Assembly (NCBI RefSeq): GCF_036880985.1
Contig: NZ_JBAJNO010000006.1
Coordinates: 62,001 to 126,000, forward strand
Length of the DNA: 64,000 nt
Direction: 5' to 3'
DNA from: Limibacter armeniacum
Lineage (GTDB): Bacteria > Bacteroidota > Bacteroidia > Cytophagales > Flammeovirgaceae
The notes below the pieces were generated by a model. That model had not been told where the DNA came from and searched no databases. It worked only from the letters and a program-made list of their open reading frames with translations. Positions 1 through 11,100 of this stretch are shown here, one piece after another (the stretch's first letter is position 1; every line of letters starts with the position of its first letter). Position numbers and translations under genes: made by a program.

Positions 1-1207
1 CTTTTACAAAAGCAGTAGTTCCTTTCAGGAAAGCTTCTGTCTTGTCTGAATCAGCCAAGTCAGCTGAAGCGACAATCATATTTTCTACCTGCTTCCCGAA
101 TTGCTTAAGTACGTTGGCAGAGGCTGCACGCGTGGCTACTCCTTGCTGTTGTTCTACCAAACTCATATCAAAAGCAACCTCCTTGCTGAAGAATTGCTCC
201 AGTTTTGCAGCTAGCTCAGGGCTTGCTTCTGCCCATTTTTGTTGTTCTGCATAACGGTCATTAGCATACGCCTTTTTATCTGCCAGTATCTTAGCGTAGT
301 ATTCAGCTACTTCAGGGAAAATCTCAAAAGGGTTCTCAGGGTTTCCTCCTAGATTTTCTACCGTTTTATTAAATGATGCACCAGCATTGGACAATGGCTG
401 ACCGTGTGTAGAACATTTGCTTTCAAAGCTATCTCCCTGCTCACTTACTGCACCTTTACCCATCACGGTTTTACCGATGATCAGCGTTGGTCTCTCCTGC
501 TCATCCTGCGCCTCTCTCAGTGCTTCACGGATTGCTTCTGCGTTGTTACCTGCAATGGTTTTCACATTCCAACCCCAAGCCTTGTACTTGGCAGCTGTAT
601 CTTCAGCCGTCACTTCCGCTACAGTTGTGGAAAGCTGAATATCGTTGGCATCATAGAACATGATCAGATTGTTCAGTCCCAAGAAGCCTGCAATTCTTCC
701 GACACCTTGTGAAATCTCTTCCTGAATGCCCCCATCCGAGATGTAGATGTAAGTCTTGTGTGACATCCACTCTCCAAAGCGTTCAGCTAGAAAGCGCTCT
801 GCAATGGCAGCACCCAATCCAAAGGCATGTCCTTGCCCCAATGGACCTGAAGTGTTTTCCACCATTCGCATGACATCCACCTCAGGGTGTCCAGAAGTTG
901 GGCTATCCCACTGTCTGAACTGCGCCAGCTCTTCCATGCTGTACTTGCCACACATTGCCAATACTGAATACAACATTGGAGACATATGTCCAGGATCAAG
1001 GAAGAACCTGTCACGATTGATCCACTGTGGGTTTTCAGGGTCAAATCGAAGAAATTCTGTAAATAGGATATTTATAAAGTCCGCTCCTCCCATGGCTCCA
1101 CCAGGGTGACCTGATTTGGCTTTTTCGACCATAGCAGCCGAAAGGATACGAATATTGTTAGCGGCTTTGTTCGCCAATTCATTTTCAATATTTACTTCCA
1201 GTATCAT
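1..1207 (-). CDS. tkt: Transketolase, 3' end beyond window
   Basis: Transfers two-carbon ketol units between sugar phosphates in the non-oxidative pentose phosphate pathway, using thiamine diphosphate. The first roughly 402 codons are here, against about 670 in full-length family members; the rest runs off the left edge. The ATG lies at 1207-1205 and the frame stays open to base 1. Visible family motifs are SGHPGGAMG near residue 32, GPLGQG near residue 120, and SDGGIQEE followed by YDANDIQLS, which is the Mg/ThDP-binding region (GDG...N). The usual GDG is SDG here. It is oriented with the transaldolase and GH43 genes, which fits channelling of arabinose-derived pentose phosphates into glycolysis. 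Confidence 0.95.
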   Translation of the reverse strand, partial: MILEVNIENELANKAANNIRILSAAMVEKAKSGHPGGAMGGADFINILFTEFLRFDPENPQWINRDRFFLDPGHMSPMLYSVLAMCGKYSMEELAQFRQWDSPTSGHPEVDVMRMVENTSGPLGQGHAFGLGAAIAERFLAERFGEWMSHKTYIYISDGGIQEEISQGVGRIAGFLGLNNLIMFYDANDIQLSTTVAEVTAEDTAAKYKAWGWNVKTIAGNNAEAIREALREAQDEQERPTLIIGKTVMGKGAVSEQGDSFESKCSTHGQPLSNAGASFNKTVENLGGNPENPFEIFPEVAEYYAKILADKKAYANDRYAEQQKWAEASPELAAKLEQFFSKEVAFDMSLVEQQQGVATRAASANVLKQFGKQVENMIVASADLADSDKTEAFLKGTTAFVK

Positions 1208-1307
1208 TGGTTTAGCGATTGTTGTGAGGCAGTAGCACCTACTGCCTGCTTGTTGAACAGTAAGTAACGTGATATGAATGAAAATGTAATTCTTGTCGAA
1301 CTTTTCA

Positions 1308-1401
1308 CGATGGATTAAAATCCATCGCTATTATATCTTGACCTTTCAGGGCAAATGTCCCGAAGGGACTAAATATATTAGCGATGGGATGAATCCCATC
1401 G
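1308..1401. repeat. Composite REP-like palindromic element
   Basis: Three palindromes sit in the 252-base gap between the transketolase and transaldolase genes. The first (1308-1327) is CGATGGATT-aa-AATCCATCG. The middle one (1357-1369) is GTCCC-gaa-GGGAC. The third (1382-1401) is CGATGGGAT-ga-ATCCCATCG. The outer two are inverted relatives, each followed outward-in by GCTA/TAGC and an AT run, so the whole unit is itself roughly symmetric. This resembles the REP/BIME elements linked to REP-associated tyrosine transposases. No other copy was noticed in this window. It may instead act as a processing or attenuation signal between the two genes. Confidence 0.6.
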
Positions 1402-1459
1402 ATTCGGTATATCCAAATTCAGCCAGCATTACAAATCCATAATTTACGTTACTATCAAT

Positions 1460-2134
1460 CTATGCCTGAACAGCTTGCAGCTCTTCCGCCTTGCGGTGGT
1501 CTTCTAGGAACTGAGCCAATCCTTTGTCCGTCAATGGGTGGTTTTTCAGAGAAGTGAACACCTTCAGTGGACAAGTCGCTACATCAGCACCGATCTTGGC
1601 ACATTCCAGCAAGTGAATGGTATGACGAACAGATGCACAAAGAATTTCTGTACCAAGGTTATAGTTCTCAAAAATGGTTTTGATCTCGCTGATCAGTTCC
1701 AAACCATTGAATGAAATGTCATCCAACCTTCCGATAAATGGAGAAACATAAGTAGCGCCTGCCTTAGCTGCCAACAAAGCTTGACCTGCTGAGAAAATCA
1801 GTGTACAGTTGGTACGGATACCTTTACCACTCAGGTACTTGATTGCCTTCACTCCATCTTCAATCATCGGAATCTTCACGACGATCTTGGGATCAATAGC
1901 TGCCAGCTCAAGCCCTTCTGCAATCATTTCCTCATAAGTGGTTGCTATCACTTCTGCACTTACGTTGTCCTCAACAATGTCACAGATAGCTTTATAATGT
2001 GCCATTACATTAGCTTTACCACTAATGCCTTCTTTGGCCATGAGGCTTGGGTTGGTTGTAACGCCATCCAGAATACCCATATCATAAGCATGTTGGATTT
2101 CCTGAAGGCTTGCTGTATCGATAAAGAATTTCAT
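1460..2134 (-). CDS. Transaldolase, short Fsa/TalC type
   Basis: A 224-residue single-domain aldolase of the short transaldolase/fructose-6-phosphate aldolase family. It moves a dihydroxyacetone unit between sugar phosphates in the cytoplasm. The start [10 protein letters not shown], the TTNPSL motif (residues 26-31) and the Schiff-base lysine K87 in VVKIPM are all visible. The length matches the family (about 215-225). Sequence alone cannot decide between true transaldolase and fructose-6-phosphate aldolase activity. Pairing with transketolase on the same strand, next to arabinan-degrading enzymes, favours transaldolase in pentose use. It starts 37 bases downstream of the GH43 stop, so the two are probably co-transcribed. 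Confidence 0.9.
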   Translation of the reverse strand: MKFFIDTASLQEIQHAYDMGILDGVTTNPSLMAKEGISGKANVMAHYKAICDIVEDNVSAEVIATTYEEMIAEGLELAAIDPKIVVKIPMIEDGVKAIKYLSGKGIRTNCTLIFSAGQALLAAKAGATYVSPFIGRLDDISFNGLELISEIKTIFENYNLGTEILCASVRHTIHLLECAKIGADVATCPLKVFTSLKNHPLTDKGLAQFLEDHRKAEELQAVQA

Positions 2135-2170
2135 AATGTTGATGTTTAGTTTGGATAAGTATTGAACTAA

Positions 2171-3694
2171 TTACCGCTTACTGATTTTTGAGTCGATTCG
2201 CTTGGCCCAAAAAGCACAGCCGTTACTGTCAAGTCCTGTTAAAAGAATTGTCGGACACTTGTTCTCCCAGTCCCATCCCCTTGCCAGCAATGGAGTCAGG
2301 GTTTCCTCCCCTAATGTGAGGGTGAGCTTGGTTTTACCATATTGCCAAGTTCCGCCATCTGAAATCGTATTGTCTTGTGTCAGCTTCCATACATCTGAAG
2401 TATGGATTTCATCATCCCTGAGCTGACCTTCACCCCAAAGCACCTGTCCTTGCCATAGCTTTCGGTCAGAAATGCCTCTGTTGAAACGAATCACTTCCCA
2501 GTTTCCAACCACTTCACCTTCCTTCACTTCATCCTGCGGCATACCTGTGTAGCGTTCTGGCGAAAGCACTGGCCAACCATCTGCTGTCCAAAGCATTTCT
2601 TGTACATGCATCACCATCTGAAGGTTCTCAGGAGATAACCTCGACTGGTGCAGCATAAAGAACTTATCTTCTTCCCTGATGACTCCACAGTGTGCGTTAC
2701 CTGCCCAACCGCTATGGTTATTGAATTGGTAAGCACCTGTCAACCTTGGATAGTTGTTGGTCGTATCCGCCATGTCATTTCCGAAGAAATCCAGAAATGG
2801 CCCATCAGGATTGTCCGAACGTCCTACCCTTACATTATAGGTAACCATCAGGGGATCGTAAGACACAAAAAGGTAGTACTTGTCAAACTCAGGGTTGTAG
2901 ATAATCTCAGGAGCCTCAATCACGTTGTCCTTGCCTGCAGCTCTTCTGGCTACACATTTACCCTGATCTCCCAGTTGCTTAGGCAAGCCACTTCGCTCAT
3001 CCAGCGCAATGCAATACAGTCCTCCGAAGTAAGAACCGTAAATCATATACTGCTGTCCTGTTTTCTGATCAACAGAAATGGTGGGGTCAATGGCATTCAT
3101 GCGGTCACCATTTACCGTTTTGACCACTACATCCTTATGTTTCCATCCGTTTGCAGGGTCTTTACTTGTTGCCATACCTATATAAGAGGTCTGCTTACCA
3201 AAGGCACTCACAGAATAATAAAGGCGCAGCTCTCCGTTATGCTCAAATATGTAAGGTGCCCAGACATTACCGGCTCCTTCACCATTATTGGCGTTATGGA
3301 CATGCTCAACCGCTTCCTGTGGAATTTCGTCAAAAGCCCAACCTACAAACTCCCAATTGATTAAATCCTTTGAGCGACGGATCTGGATAAAACCTTCCTC
3401 CTCAGGTGGGGTGATTCCTTCCTTTTTGAGACCGTCTTTATAATAGGCATCTGTTGAGTACACATAGTACCAGTCTCCAACCTTCAGACAAGATGGGTCA
3501 TGTACATTGTAAACACCCCATTGCTTGTATTGGCTGATCGATGCCAAATGCTCATAGTTGTCTTCAATTTTCGGGTCGTAATCTTCGGCTGATGTTTTGA
3601 CTGAAACAGCTCGTTGTTCTCCCCTTGTTTGGCACGACATTACCGCCGCTGACAACAGCAGTACATTTAGTGTATTCAAAAGTCGTTTCATCAT
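2171..3694 (-). CDS. GH43 arabinanase-like lipoprotein
   Basis: A 507-residue glycoside hydrolase of family 43, most like the endo-alpha-1,5-L-arabinanase branch. The N-terminus is a signal peptide ending in lipobox AVMSC (Cys21), so it is probably an outer- or cell-surface lipoprotein. The five-bladed propeller catalytic residues are recognisable: D66 in NVHDPS (base), D203 in NAIDPT (pKa modulator) and E260 in VIEAPEI (acid). NHSGWAGNAHCG carries the histidine that usually lies near the central calcium. The C-terminal 110 or so residues form the beta-rich domain common in this subfamily. It is transcribed with transaldolase and divergently from the aldose epimerase/GH51 pair, which supports arabinan degradation. 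Exo- versus endo-action is not decided. Confidence 0.88.
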   Translation of the reverse strand: MMKRLLNTLNVLLLSAAVMSCQTRGEQRAVSVKTSAEDYDPKIEDNYEHLASISQYKQWGVYNVHDPSCLKVGDWYYVYSTDAYYKDGLKKEGITPPEEEGFIQIRRSKDLINWEFVGWAFDEIPQEAVEHVHNANNGEGAGNVWAPYIFEHNGELRLYYSVSAFGKQTSYIGMATSKDPANGWKHKDVVVKTVNGDRMNAIDPTISVDQKTGQQYMIYGSYFGGLYCIALDERSGLPKQLGDQGKCVARRAAGKDNVIEAPEIIYNPEFDKYYLFVSYDPLMVTYNVRVGRSDNPDGPFLDFFGNDMADTTNNYPRLTGAYQFNNHSGWAGNAHCGVIREEDKFFMLHQSRLSPENLQMVMHVQEMLWTADGWPVLSPERYTGMPQDEVKEGEVVGNWEVIRFNRGISDRKLWQGQVLWGEGQLRDDEIHTSDVWKLTQDNTISDGGTWQYGKTKLTLTLGEETLTPLLARGWDWENKCPTILLTGLDSNGCAFWAKRIDSKISKR

Positions 3695-4359
3695 TGCTTC
3701 ATAAAAGTTCTGAAAAGTCGGATACAGTAATATGGATTACCATAGTCGATTGCTGTGCCCTAAAACTTCAGCCGTTTTGGAAACGCCAGTTAAAACAGTC
3801 AGTATTCGGAAAGGAACTGCCTCAGTTTTAGAACACCACTAAGGTCAGTATTAAAGTTTCTACAGGAGTGGACAGAGTCGTATGATACGTGCATTATTCA
3901 ATACGGAAATTCTTTTAGCGTAAAAAATACGTTTTAGTCCACCTGAAAATCAGTGTCTGATTGACGATTTTAGCAAAGTGTAGCCGTAACGAAAACCTAG
4001 AGGAAATTCGTACGATAAAAACCTGATTGAAGCCATTTACTAAATTCTCCCCCACAAAATCATCTCTTTTCACACAATTGATATCCAACCAATCATAGAT
4101 TAAAATCAAACCATCACAGCCAAAAACCCAAAAAGTGATAACTACATCTATCTCCAATTCCATAAAAATGCTAAAACCATCAAAAGTGAAATAATCCACC
4201 TGCAAAAACCGAAATAGTCCACCATAAATACGAAATATTAAACTTGTCTTTCATACACTTTAAAGACCTTGTGACTGCAATACAACAAGACAAAACAACA
4301 GTATTCGAGGAAGCAACACTTGTGAGAAAACGAGACAAATCGAGTAAATCAATTAGAGT
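3695..4359. promoter_or_regulatory. Divergent control region with TCCACC direct repeats
   Basis: This 665-base gap separates the minus-strand GH43 group from the plus-strand epimerase/GH51 group and holds no convincing gene. Two direct repeats of AAATARTCCACC begin at 4189 and 4212, 23 bases apart. A third TAGTCCACC occurs at 3935-3943. Direct repeats near two helical turns are the usual form of AraC-type HTH sites, and the hybrid regulator at 8101 ends in such a domain. No clear TTG-N20-TAnnTTTG promoter could be assigned. The long reading frame at 3915-4205 on the minus strand has no protein-like features. Confidence 0.45.
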
Positions 4360-5499
4360 ATGAAAATGAAAAAAAGCATTACACACCTATTATATATAGT
4401 GGCGCTGACCTCCCTCTTTACAGCCTGCCAACAAAAGGCAGAGAAAGAGCAATTGGAGGCAACAGTAGTGAAAGAAAACTGGGGCAAATTACCTTCCGGT
4501 GAAAACGTGGGACTTTACCACCTTACTTCAACTGAAGGAATTCAGGTATCCATCTCAGAGCTTGGCGGCATTATAACGGCTATCAAGACTCCTGACAAGC
4601 ACAACAAACTTGAGAATATCACACTTGGGTTTGATAACCTTTCGGGTTATCTGCAACCGCTCCCATATTTTGGTGCTACGATCGGGCGTTACGGAAACCG
4701 TATTGCCAAGGGACAATTCTCTATTGGGGAAAACACTTACCAATTGGCTACTAACGATGGGAATAACCATCTACACGGTGGTAAAAAAGGGTTTGACAAG
4801 GTGCTTTGGACTGGCTCTTCTAATGTGGAAGGAAACAAAGCCTCTCTTAAACTTACTTACCTGAGCCCTGATATGGAAGAAGGTTACCCTGGGAACCTGA
4901 ATGTAGCGGTTACCTTTACGCTTGAGGGCAAGAAACTTTCGATTGCCTATGAAGCTACTACCGACAAGGATACACATGTGAACCTAACCAACCACGCTTA
5001 CTTCAATCTGGCTGGCAAGGGTACCATTCTGGATCACACATTACAACTTTCCGCATCTTCTTATACACCTGTAGACAGTGAGCTGATTCCAACAGGAGAA
5101 ATTATCGATGTTACAGGCACTCCTTTCGACTTTGCAACTCCTCATACAATTGGCGAAAGAATTGGACAGGTTGAAGGAGGATACGACCACAACTTCGTGC
5201 TTGATGGTGAAAACAATGTATTAAAAGAGGCTGCTGTTTTATCTGATGCGCAAAGCGGGCGTACGTTGCAGATTTCCACTACAGAACCAGGCATTCAATT
5301 CTACTCAGGAAACTTCTTGGATGGTAGCTTGGCAAATGAAGTACGTCAATTTGAGCAGTATTCGGGACTTTGCCTTGAGACACAGCACTTCCCTGACTCA
5401 CCAAACAACGAAAGCTTCCCTTCAACTTTGCTGAAGGCTGGAGAAACTTATCATTCTTTCACTGTACTGGAATTCGGATTACTTCCTCAAGTACAATGA
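4360..5499 (+). CDS. galM: Aldose 1-epimerase (mutarotase) lipoprotein
   Basis: A 379-residue galactose-mutarotase-type enzyme interconverting alpha and beta anomers of free aldoses. A signal peptide ends in lipobox LFTAC (Cys23), so the enzyme acts outside the cytoplasm, probably in the periplasm. This is common for Bacteroidota PUL-linked epimerases. Active-site signatures are H137/H139 in NNHLHGG, H212 in LTNHAYFNLAG, the aspartate in GYDHNF and the catalytic base E340 in LCLETQHFPDSPN. The start at 4360 (MKMKK) could equally be the ATG at 4366. It lies 47 bases upstream of the GH51 start. In this setting arabinose is the likely substrate, although galactose cannot be excluded. Confidence 0.92.
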   Translation: MKMKKSITHLLYIVALTSLFTACQQKAEKEQLEATVVKENWGKLPSGENVGLYHLTSTEGIQVSISELGGIITAIKTPDKHNKLENITLGFDNLSGYLQPLPYFGATIGRYGNRIAKGQFSIGENTYQLATNDGNNHLHGGKKGFDKVLWTGSSNVEGNKASLKLTYLSPDMEEGYPGNLNVAVTFTLEGKKLSIAYEATTDKDTHVNLTNHAYFNLAGKGTILDHTLQLSASSYTPVDSELIPTGEIIDVTGTPFDFATPHTIGERIGQVEGGYDHNFVLDGENNVLKEAAVLSDAQSGRTLQISTTEPGIQFYSGNFLDGSLANEVRQFEQYSGLCLETQHFPDSPNNESFPSTLLKAGETYHSFTVLEFGLLPQVQ

Positions 5500-5545
5500 T
5501 CAATAGTAGAACCTATAACTAAACTAAACCATAAAAATATAATTG

Positions 5546-7093
5546 ATGATGAAGGCATTAAATTGTACAATCGCTTTTCTGCTGGTAATGGTGCTGGGGG
5601 TACAAGCACAAAATAAAATCACACTTCATACAGACGAGGCTGACACTAAAATCAACCGTGAGATATATGGTCATTTCGCTGAACATTTGGGTCGTTGCAT
5701 TTATGATGGGCTTTATGTAGGTGAAGGTTCTGAGATTCCTAATATCAGAGGTTTCAGAAAAGATATTGTCGATGCACTGAAGGATATGAAAGTACCTGTA
5801 CTGCGTTGGCCAGGTGGTTGTTTCGGTGATACTTACCACTGGAAAGATGGTATCGGAGACAAGTCAAAACGTCCCTCTATCGTCAATGTACACTGGGGTG
5901 GCGTAACAGAAGACAACAGTTTCGGTACACACGAGTTCCTTGACTTCTGTCAGGTAATCGGTGCAGAGCCTTACATCAACCTGAATGTAGGTTCAGGTAC
6001 GGTACAGGAGGCTGCTGAGTGGGTAGAGTATATCACTTCAAACAACCAAAGCCCTATGACTGACTTGAGAAAGCAAAATGGTCGTGAAGAGCCTTGGGAT
6101 GTTAAATACTTTGGTATTGGTAACGAAAACTGGGGTTGTGGAGGTAATATGACACCTGAATATTACGCTAACCTGTTCCGCCGCTTCTCAACTTACTGCT
6201 ACGGTGCTCAATACCGTATTGCAGGTGGTGCCAATGTAGATGACTACCACTGGACTGATGTACTGATGAGAGAAACCAAAAACGTTCCTCACCTGATCAA
6301 CGGCTTATCTCTTCACTACTACACTATGCCTGGCGGATGGCCTCCAAGCCGTTCAGCAACCGATTTTGGCAAGCAGGACTGGCACGACACCATGTACGAA
6401 GTACTGCGCATGGATGAGCTGATTACAAAACACTCCAATATCATGGACACTTACGATCCTAACAAGCGTGTAGGACTAATCGTCGATGAGTGGGGTACTT
6501 GGTTCAAATCTATGGAAGGTACAAACCCAGGCTTCCTGCATCAGCAAAATACACTAAGAGATGCACTGGTTGCAGGTGTAGGTCTGAATATCCTGAACAA
6601 CCACTCAGAAAGAGTGAAAATGGCCAACATCGCTCAGATGGTGAATGTATTGCAGGCGGTAATCCTGACCAAAGGTGATCAAATGTTACTGACTCCTACT
6701 TACCACGTTTTCAAGATGTACAGCGTTCACCAGGATGCTCAACTGGTACCAATGCACCTAGCCTCTGAGAAATATGAGATGAACGGCAGAACACTGGATG
6801 CTCTAAATGCTTCCGCTTCTGTAAAAGACGGGGTGTTAAGTATGACACTGTGTAACCTGAATCCTGATAAAGATATCGAGGTAGAATACGAAGTGACAGG
6901 AGATGAATATACAATGGCTTCAGGACAGCTCCTGACCAGTAAGAACATCACTGACTACAATGACTTTGACAAATCGACAGAAGTAGTAACCAAACCATTC
7001 AAGGTGAGCAAGCCTAAAAACGGAAAAGTGAAATTCACGGTTCCATCCAAATCAGTTTTGCTTGTGCAATTGCAAGGAGAGCAAAAGCTGTAA
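5546..7093 (+). CDS. GH51 alpha-L-arabinofuranosidase
   Basis: A retaining exo-acting arabinofuranosidase that removes terminal alpha-L-arabinose from arabinan or arabinoxylan oligosaccharides. Counted from the ATG at 5546, the acid/base E194 lies in [11 protein letters not shown] and the nucleophile E315 in [10 protein letters not shown]. The C-terminal 130 residues are the beta-sandwich domain of the family. The N-terminal [12 protein letters not shown] segment is a signal peptide without a lipobox cysteine, so a periplasmic location is likely. An in-frame TTG at 5543 precedes the ATG, and the ATG at 5549 is also possible. Length (515) is typical. With GH43 and the epimerase it makes a complete route from arabinan oligosaccharides to free arabinose. 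Confidence 0.95.
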   Translation: MMKALNCTIAFLLVMVLGVQAQNKITLHTDEADTKINREIYGHFAEHLGRCIYDGLYVGEGSEIPNIRGFRKDIVDALKDMKVPVLRWPGGCFGDTYHWKDGIGDKSKRPSIVNVHWGGVTEDNSFGTHEFLDFCQVIGAEPYINLNVGSGTVQEAAEWVEYITSNNQSPMTDLRKQNGREEPWDVKYFGIGNENWGCGGNMTPEYYANLFRRFSTYCYGAQYRIAGGANVDDYHWTDVLMRETKNVPHLINGLSLHYYTMPGGWPPSRSATDFGKQDWHDTMYEVLRMDELITKHSNIMDTYDPNKRVGLIVDEWGTWFKSMEGTNPGFLHQQNTLRDALVAGVGLNILNNHSERVKMANIAQMVNVLQAVILTKGDQMLLTPTYHVFKMYSVHQDAQLVPMHLASEKYEMNGRTLDALNASASVKDGVLSMTLCNLNPDKDIEVEYEVTGDEYTMASGQLLTSKNITDYNDFDKSTEVVTKPFKVSKPKNGKVKFTVPSKSVLLVQLQGEQKL

Positions 7094-7106
7094 AAGCTAA
7101 AACCAT

Positions 7107-7136
7107 GTTTCCTCCCCATTGGCATGGGGAGGAAAC
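7107..7136 (+). terminator. Stem-loop after GH51
   Basis: A perfect 13-base-pair stem (GTTTCCTCCCCAT at 7107-7119 with its complement at 7124-7136) closes on the 4-base loop TGGC, 14 bases after the GH51 stop. Only two T residues follow, so it may terminate inefficiently or serve to stabilise the 3' end of the mRNA. Confidence 0.55.
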
Positions 7137-7230
7137 TTGACTACATCAGCACCAAAAGTGCTAACATCCAAATTCTTGAGGGACCACTCCAATACCCAAT
7201 GACTTTCACATATTCCCTCTCTTGATAAAT

Positions 7231-7884
7231 ATGAAACTTGGAAAGATGCAATCAACAAATTCTACATCTACTCAAAGCATGGCTACCTCTACTGATGTAC
7301 AGGAAATTGCCCGTCAGCAGGAAGCAAAAGTCTGGTTGGATTTTTTGAATGGAGATGAAAATGCCATTACACAACTTTACGAGTTGTTTGCCAAAAAGCT
7401 TTACAACTACGGTAAGCAGCTCACATCAAGCCATGATTTGGTAATGGACTGTATTCAGGATGTGTTCGTTACCCTTATCCATAGTCGTGAAAACCTGAGC
7501 AAAGTAGCATCTGTTCGTGGATATTTGTATGTAAGCTTCAGAAGAATGATCCTGAAAAAGATACAGCAAAACAGCCGCATGGTACTCACTGACCAGATTA
7601 GCGACAGCCAAGGTTTTATGTTTGACCTAAAACCTGAAATGATGACCATCAATAACCTGTTTTCACATCAGCAACACAAGCTGATCAGGAGTGCCTGCAA
7701 TAAGCTTCCTGTCAGACAGAGAGAAGCTTTGAGCCTTTACTTTTTTGAAGAAATGAGCTACAAGGAAATTGCTGAAACAATGGGTTTTGAAAAGGTTAAG
7801 TCTGTGCGTACCACCATTTACCGTGCTTTGGAAAAACTTTCAGACATGCTTTCAATCCATGAAGAGGAATTGAGAATCTCATAA
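7231..7884 (+). CDS. ECF-like RNA polymerase sigma factor
   Basis: A sigma-70 family factor of about 217 residues with region 2 (roughly residues 30-105, including the QDVFVTLIHSRENL segment) and region 4 (LPVRQREALSLYFFEEMSYKEIAETMG, ending in an HTH near residues 155-205). The frame also begins with TTG at 7222, but the ATG at 7231 is preferred. No anti-sigma gene (FecR-like or zinc-binding) follows, which is unusual for an ECF factor. Instead the hybrid two-component regulator begins 216 bases later on the same strand. It may direct transcription of the regulator or of the nearby arabinan genes; this is inference. Confidence 0.85.
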   Translation: MKLGKMQSTNSTSTQSMATSTDVQEIARQQEAKVWLDFLNGDENAITQLYELFAKKLYNYGKQLTSSHDLVMDCIQDVFVTLIHSRENLSKVASVRGYLYVSFRRMILKKIQQNSRMVLTDQISDSQGFMFDLKPEMMTINNLFSHQQHKLIRSACNKLPVRQREALSLYFFEEMSYKEIAETMGFEKVKSVRTTIYRALEKLSDMLSIHEEELRIS

Positions 7885-8100
7885 AAAAACACACTATTTA
7901 TTAGAGGGACTAGGACGACTATTAACAAAAATACATTTCTGTAAAGCAGTACTTTAACAACACACTATACACGCCATTTGCTAAAACATAACCGTTTGGA
8001 TGCATTGAATCATTATAAACCGTAAATTACACTGCTTATTAATAATCATTGACCAATTATCAGGAATATCAGTTCCTCAATAAACTAACATACACACTAA

Positions 8101-11100
8101 ATGAAGGTATTATTTCAAATACTGTCTTGTCTGCTGTTGCTCTTGGCAACACCTGCATTCAGTCAAGATAACTTTCAGCATATCACAATAGATCAGGGCT
8201 TACCACACAATACAGTAACCAGTATTTTGAAAGACAAAGAAGGTTTTATGTGGTTCGGAACCTGGAGTGGTGTATGTCGGTTTGATAGCCGAGAGGTAAA
8301 GAAGTTCAACAAACTCAATTCAGGCCTACAGGATGATGTTGTACTCTGCATGAAAGAGGACAAGGTGAATGGCTTTATTTACTTCGGCACCCGCTCAGGA
8401 GGCATCAACGTCATAGACAAGAAGACACACCAAATCAAAACCATCACTGATAAGATAAAAGGAGAAATCAATGATTTTCAGATAGGTAAAAATAAGCGTG
8501 TACTTTGGGCGGCATCCAACCAAGGACTTTATAAAATTACTTTTTCATCTGACTTTATCGTTAAGCGTATTGAAATACTGGATACTGAAAATTCTTCTCT
8601 CAAAACCAATAATATAACCACAATTCATCTGGACACAAATGGAATGCTATGGGTAGGAACTGCCGAAGGAGCATACCAATTCAACGACAGCAGCCAACAA
8701 CTTACGAAACTGGACAGGGTTACAGAACTGTTTTCAGAAACCCACATCACCAGTATTCATGAAGACACTAGAGGTGATTTCTGGATAGGTACCCTCTATG
8801 GGCTATACCACTTGAATCATGTCGGCAATATGAAACATATCTTCTTCCATGAAGATGGCAACCCTAAGACTCTGCCACACAGCACCATCGATGACGTAAC
8901 GGAAGATCATCAGCAAAATATTTGGGTAGCTACCTTAGGTGGAATTGCAAAGTATTCTTTGGAAAACCAGACCTTTACCAGATATACACATTCTGCTACC
9001 AACAAAAACAGCCTCAGCTCCAATTATGTAAAGTGCCTGTACATAGACAAAGACTTGTTATTGTGGTCTGGTACTGACCAAGCAGGTATCAGCTACATGA
9101 ACCTAACCCCTCCTATTTTTAAGAGCCTGAAACCAATTCCCGGCGATAGGACATCTCTCTCCTCTGAGTTAGTCAATGCCATCTACGTTACGGATAAACA
9201 CTGGTTTATAGGCACTTCCGGAGGTGGACTCAACATGATTTCACCAGACAATAAAGAAGCTAACAGGGTCTTTGATGCGAGTAACTCCCCAATTGGCAAC
9301 TTTATTTCGGCACTTACACCTCTGAATGAGAACAAGTTACTGATCGGCACTTGGGGTCAAGGCGTTTTTATGATGGATTTTTCCAAACCTAACCCACAGT
9401 TTGTTCCAGTCAAAAACATAACAGGTGTTGGCCTGTATGTTTCCTACATCCTGCATGCCTCTTCAGACTCCATCTATGTATCTACGCCTGAAGGCATTTA
9501 TGTAACCAACGCCAAGCAAAGCAATGGGCATAACTTTGCATTCCATAAAAACAGTAAGATCAGCAACATAAGAGATGTTGGGATTTTGCTTGAAGACCAT
9601 CAGCACAATCTATGGATCGGGACAACCAAAGGCTTGCACATGTGGGACGTCAAAAAGGATAAGGTACACAAAATCAACAACGAATATATTACAACCTTAA
9701 TCGAGAGTCCTCTCAAAGAGCAGATTTACTTTGGTACCATTGACAAAGGGGTAGGTACAGTCTCTAGCAAACTTTCCTCAAAGATTCTGCTGGATGAGAA
9801 AAGAGAATTGAACAACAACTCTGTTTACTCAATCCTAAGTGACCAAAAACAGCGACTGTGGATCGGAACAAATAAAGGGCTTACCTGCTATTCCCCTCAG
9901 GATAGTTCCTACAGGAACTACGACAAGTCAGATGGCTTGCCTTCCAACCAGTTTTACTGGAATGCATCCTACAAGCAAAACAACCGTGCCTTGTTTTTTG
10001 GAACCACACAAGGGTTATTCCATTTCGACCCTTCCAAGGCTGACAAAGAACACGCTCCTATTCCAACATACATAACAGATTTAGTCGTTATCAACGATTC
10101 AATTTACAGTAAGGCTTTTGACGGAAAAGAAATCATTCAATATGCCCACGACCTAGAACTCAGGCCACAGGAAAAGTCATTTACATTTCAGCTTTCAGGG
10201 CTCAATTTTATCAATGCCCACAAAACCCGTTTTCTCTATAAACTGGAAGGGGTTGACCAGACTTGGCATGAAACGGGTGCTGACAATAAAACCATCACCT
10301 ACTCTCATGTAAAGCCTGGACAATATGAATTATGGGTCAAGACGGGCTACCAAGAAGGACAATGGGGTAATCAGATTAAAAAAGTAGGTGTCACGATTCA
10401 TCCTGCTTTCTATCAGATGTTCTGGTTTTGGGGCGTTGTCGTCAGCTTTGCTGTTGTCCTATTATATGCACTTTATGAATGGCGTATCAGGGCTGCCAAA
10501 CTGGAAAATGAAAAACTGGAAGCCATCATTGCCAAGAGAACTGCATTTATCGAAACACAAAAGGAGCAAATATCATCGCAAAGGGATGAACTGATCCAGC
10601 TGAACAACAACCTGAAGGAAATCCATGAAGAGAAAATTGAGTTCTTTATGGATATTGCCCATGAATTCAGAACGCCACTTACGCTGATCATGGGTCCTAT
10701 TGATGAGATTGAGAAACAAATACAGCAACACCCTCATCTGCAAAAACAGATGGCGGTACTGTCCAAGAACAGCCGTTACCTGCTGAACCTGACCAACCAA
10801 ATTCTTGATTTCAGAAAATTTGAGAAGGGGAAATTCAGCCTTAATTATTCACCTGTCAAACTAAATGACTATCTGGATGATTTGGTAAACGGATTCCGTG
10901 ATTATGCCAATGGACACAGTATCACTTTGGCTACAGACTTTTCAGCACTTCAGAACAGCGCTGCCAGTATCGACGTGGATCATTTTGGAAAAGTGATTTA
11001 CAATTTACTGTCCAATGCCATTCGTTATGCGCAATCAAATGTGACCCTTACGGTTGAGGACAAGGACGATACAATCTATGTAGCATTCTCGGATGACGGG

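Noticed and set aside
2648-3364. Plus-strand 238-codon frame opposite the GH43 gene
   Set aside because: It is entirely antisense to a gene with intact catalytic motifs and lacks any family resemblance.
3915-4205. Minus-strand reading frame of 96 codons
   Set aside because: Hydrophobic-aromatic composition without any motif, lying in a divergent control region that holds direct repeats.
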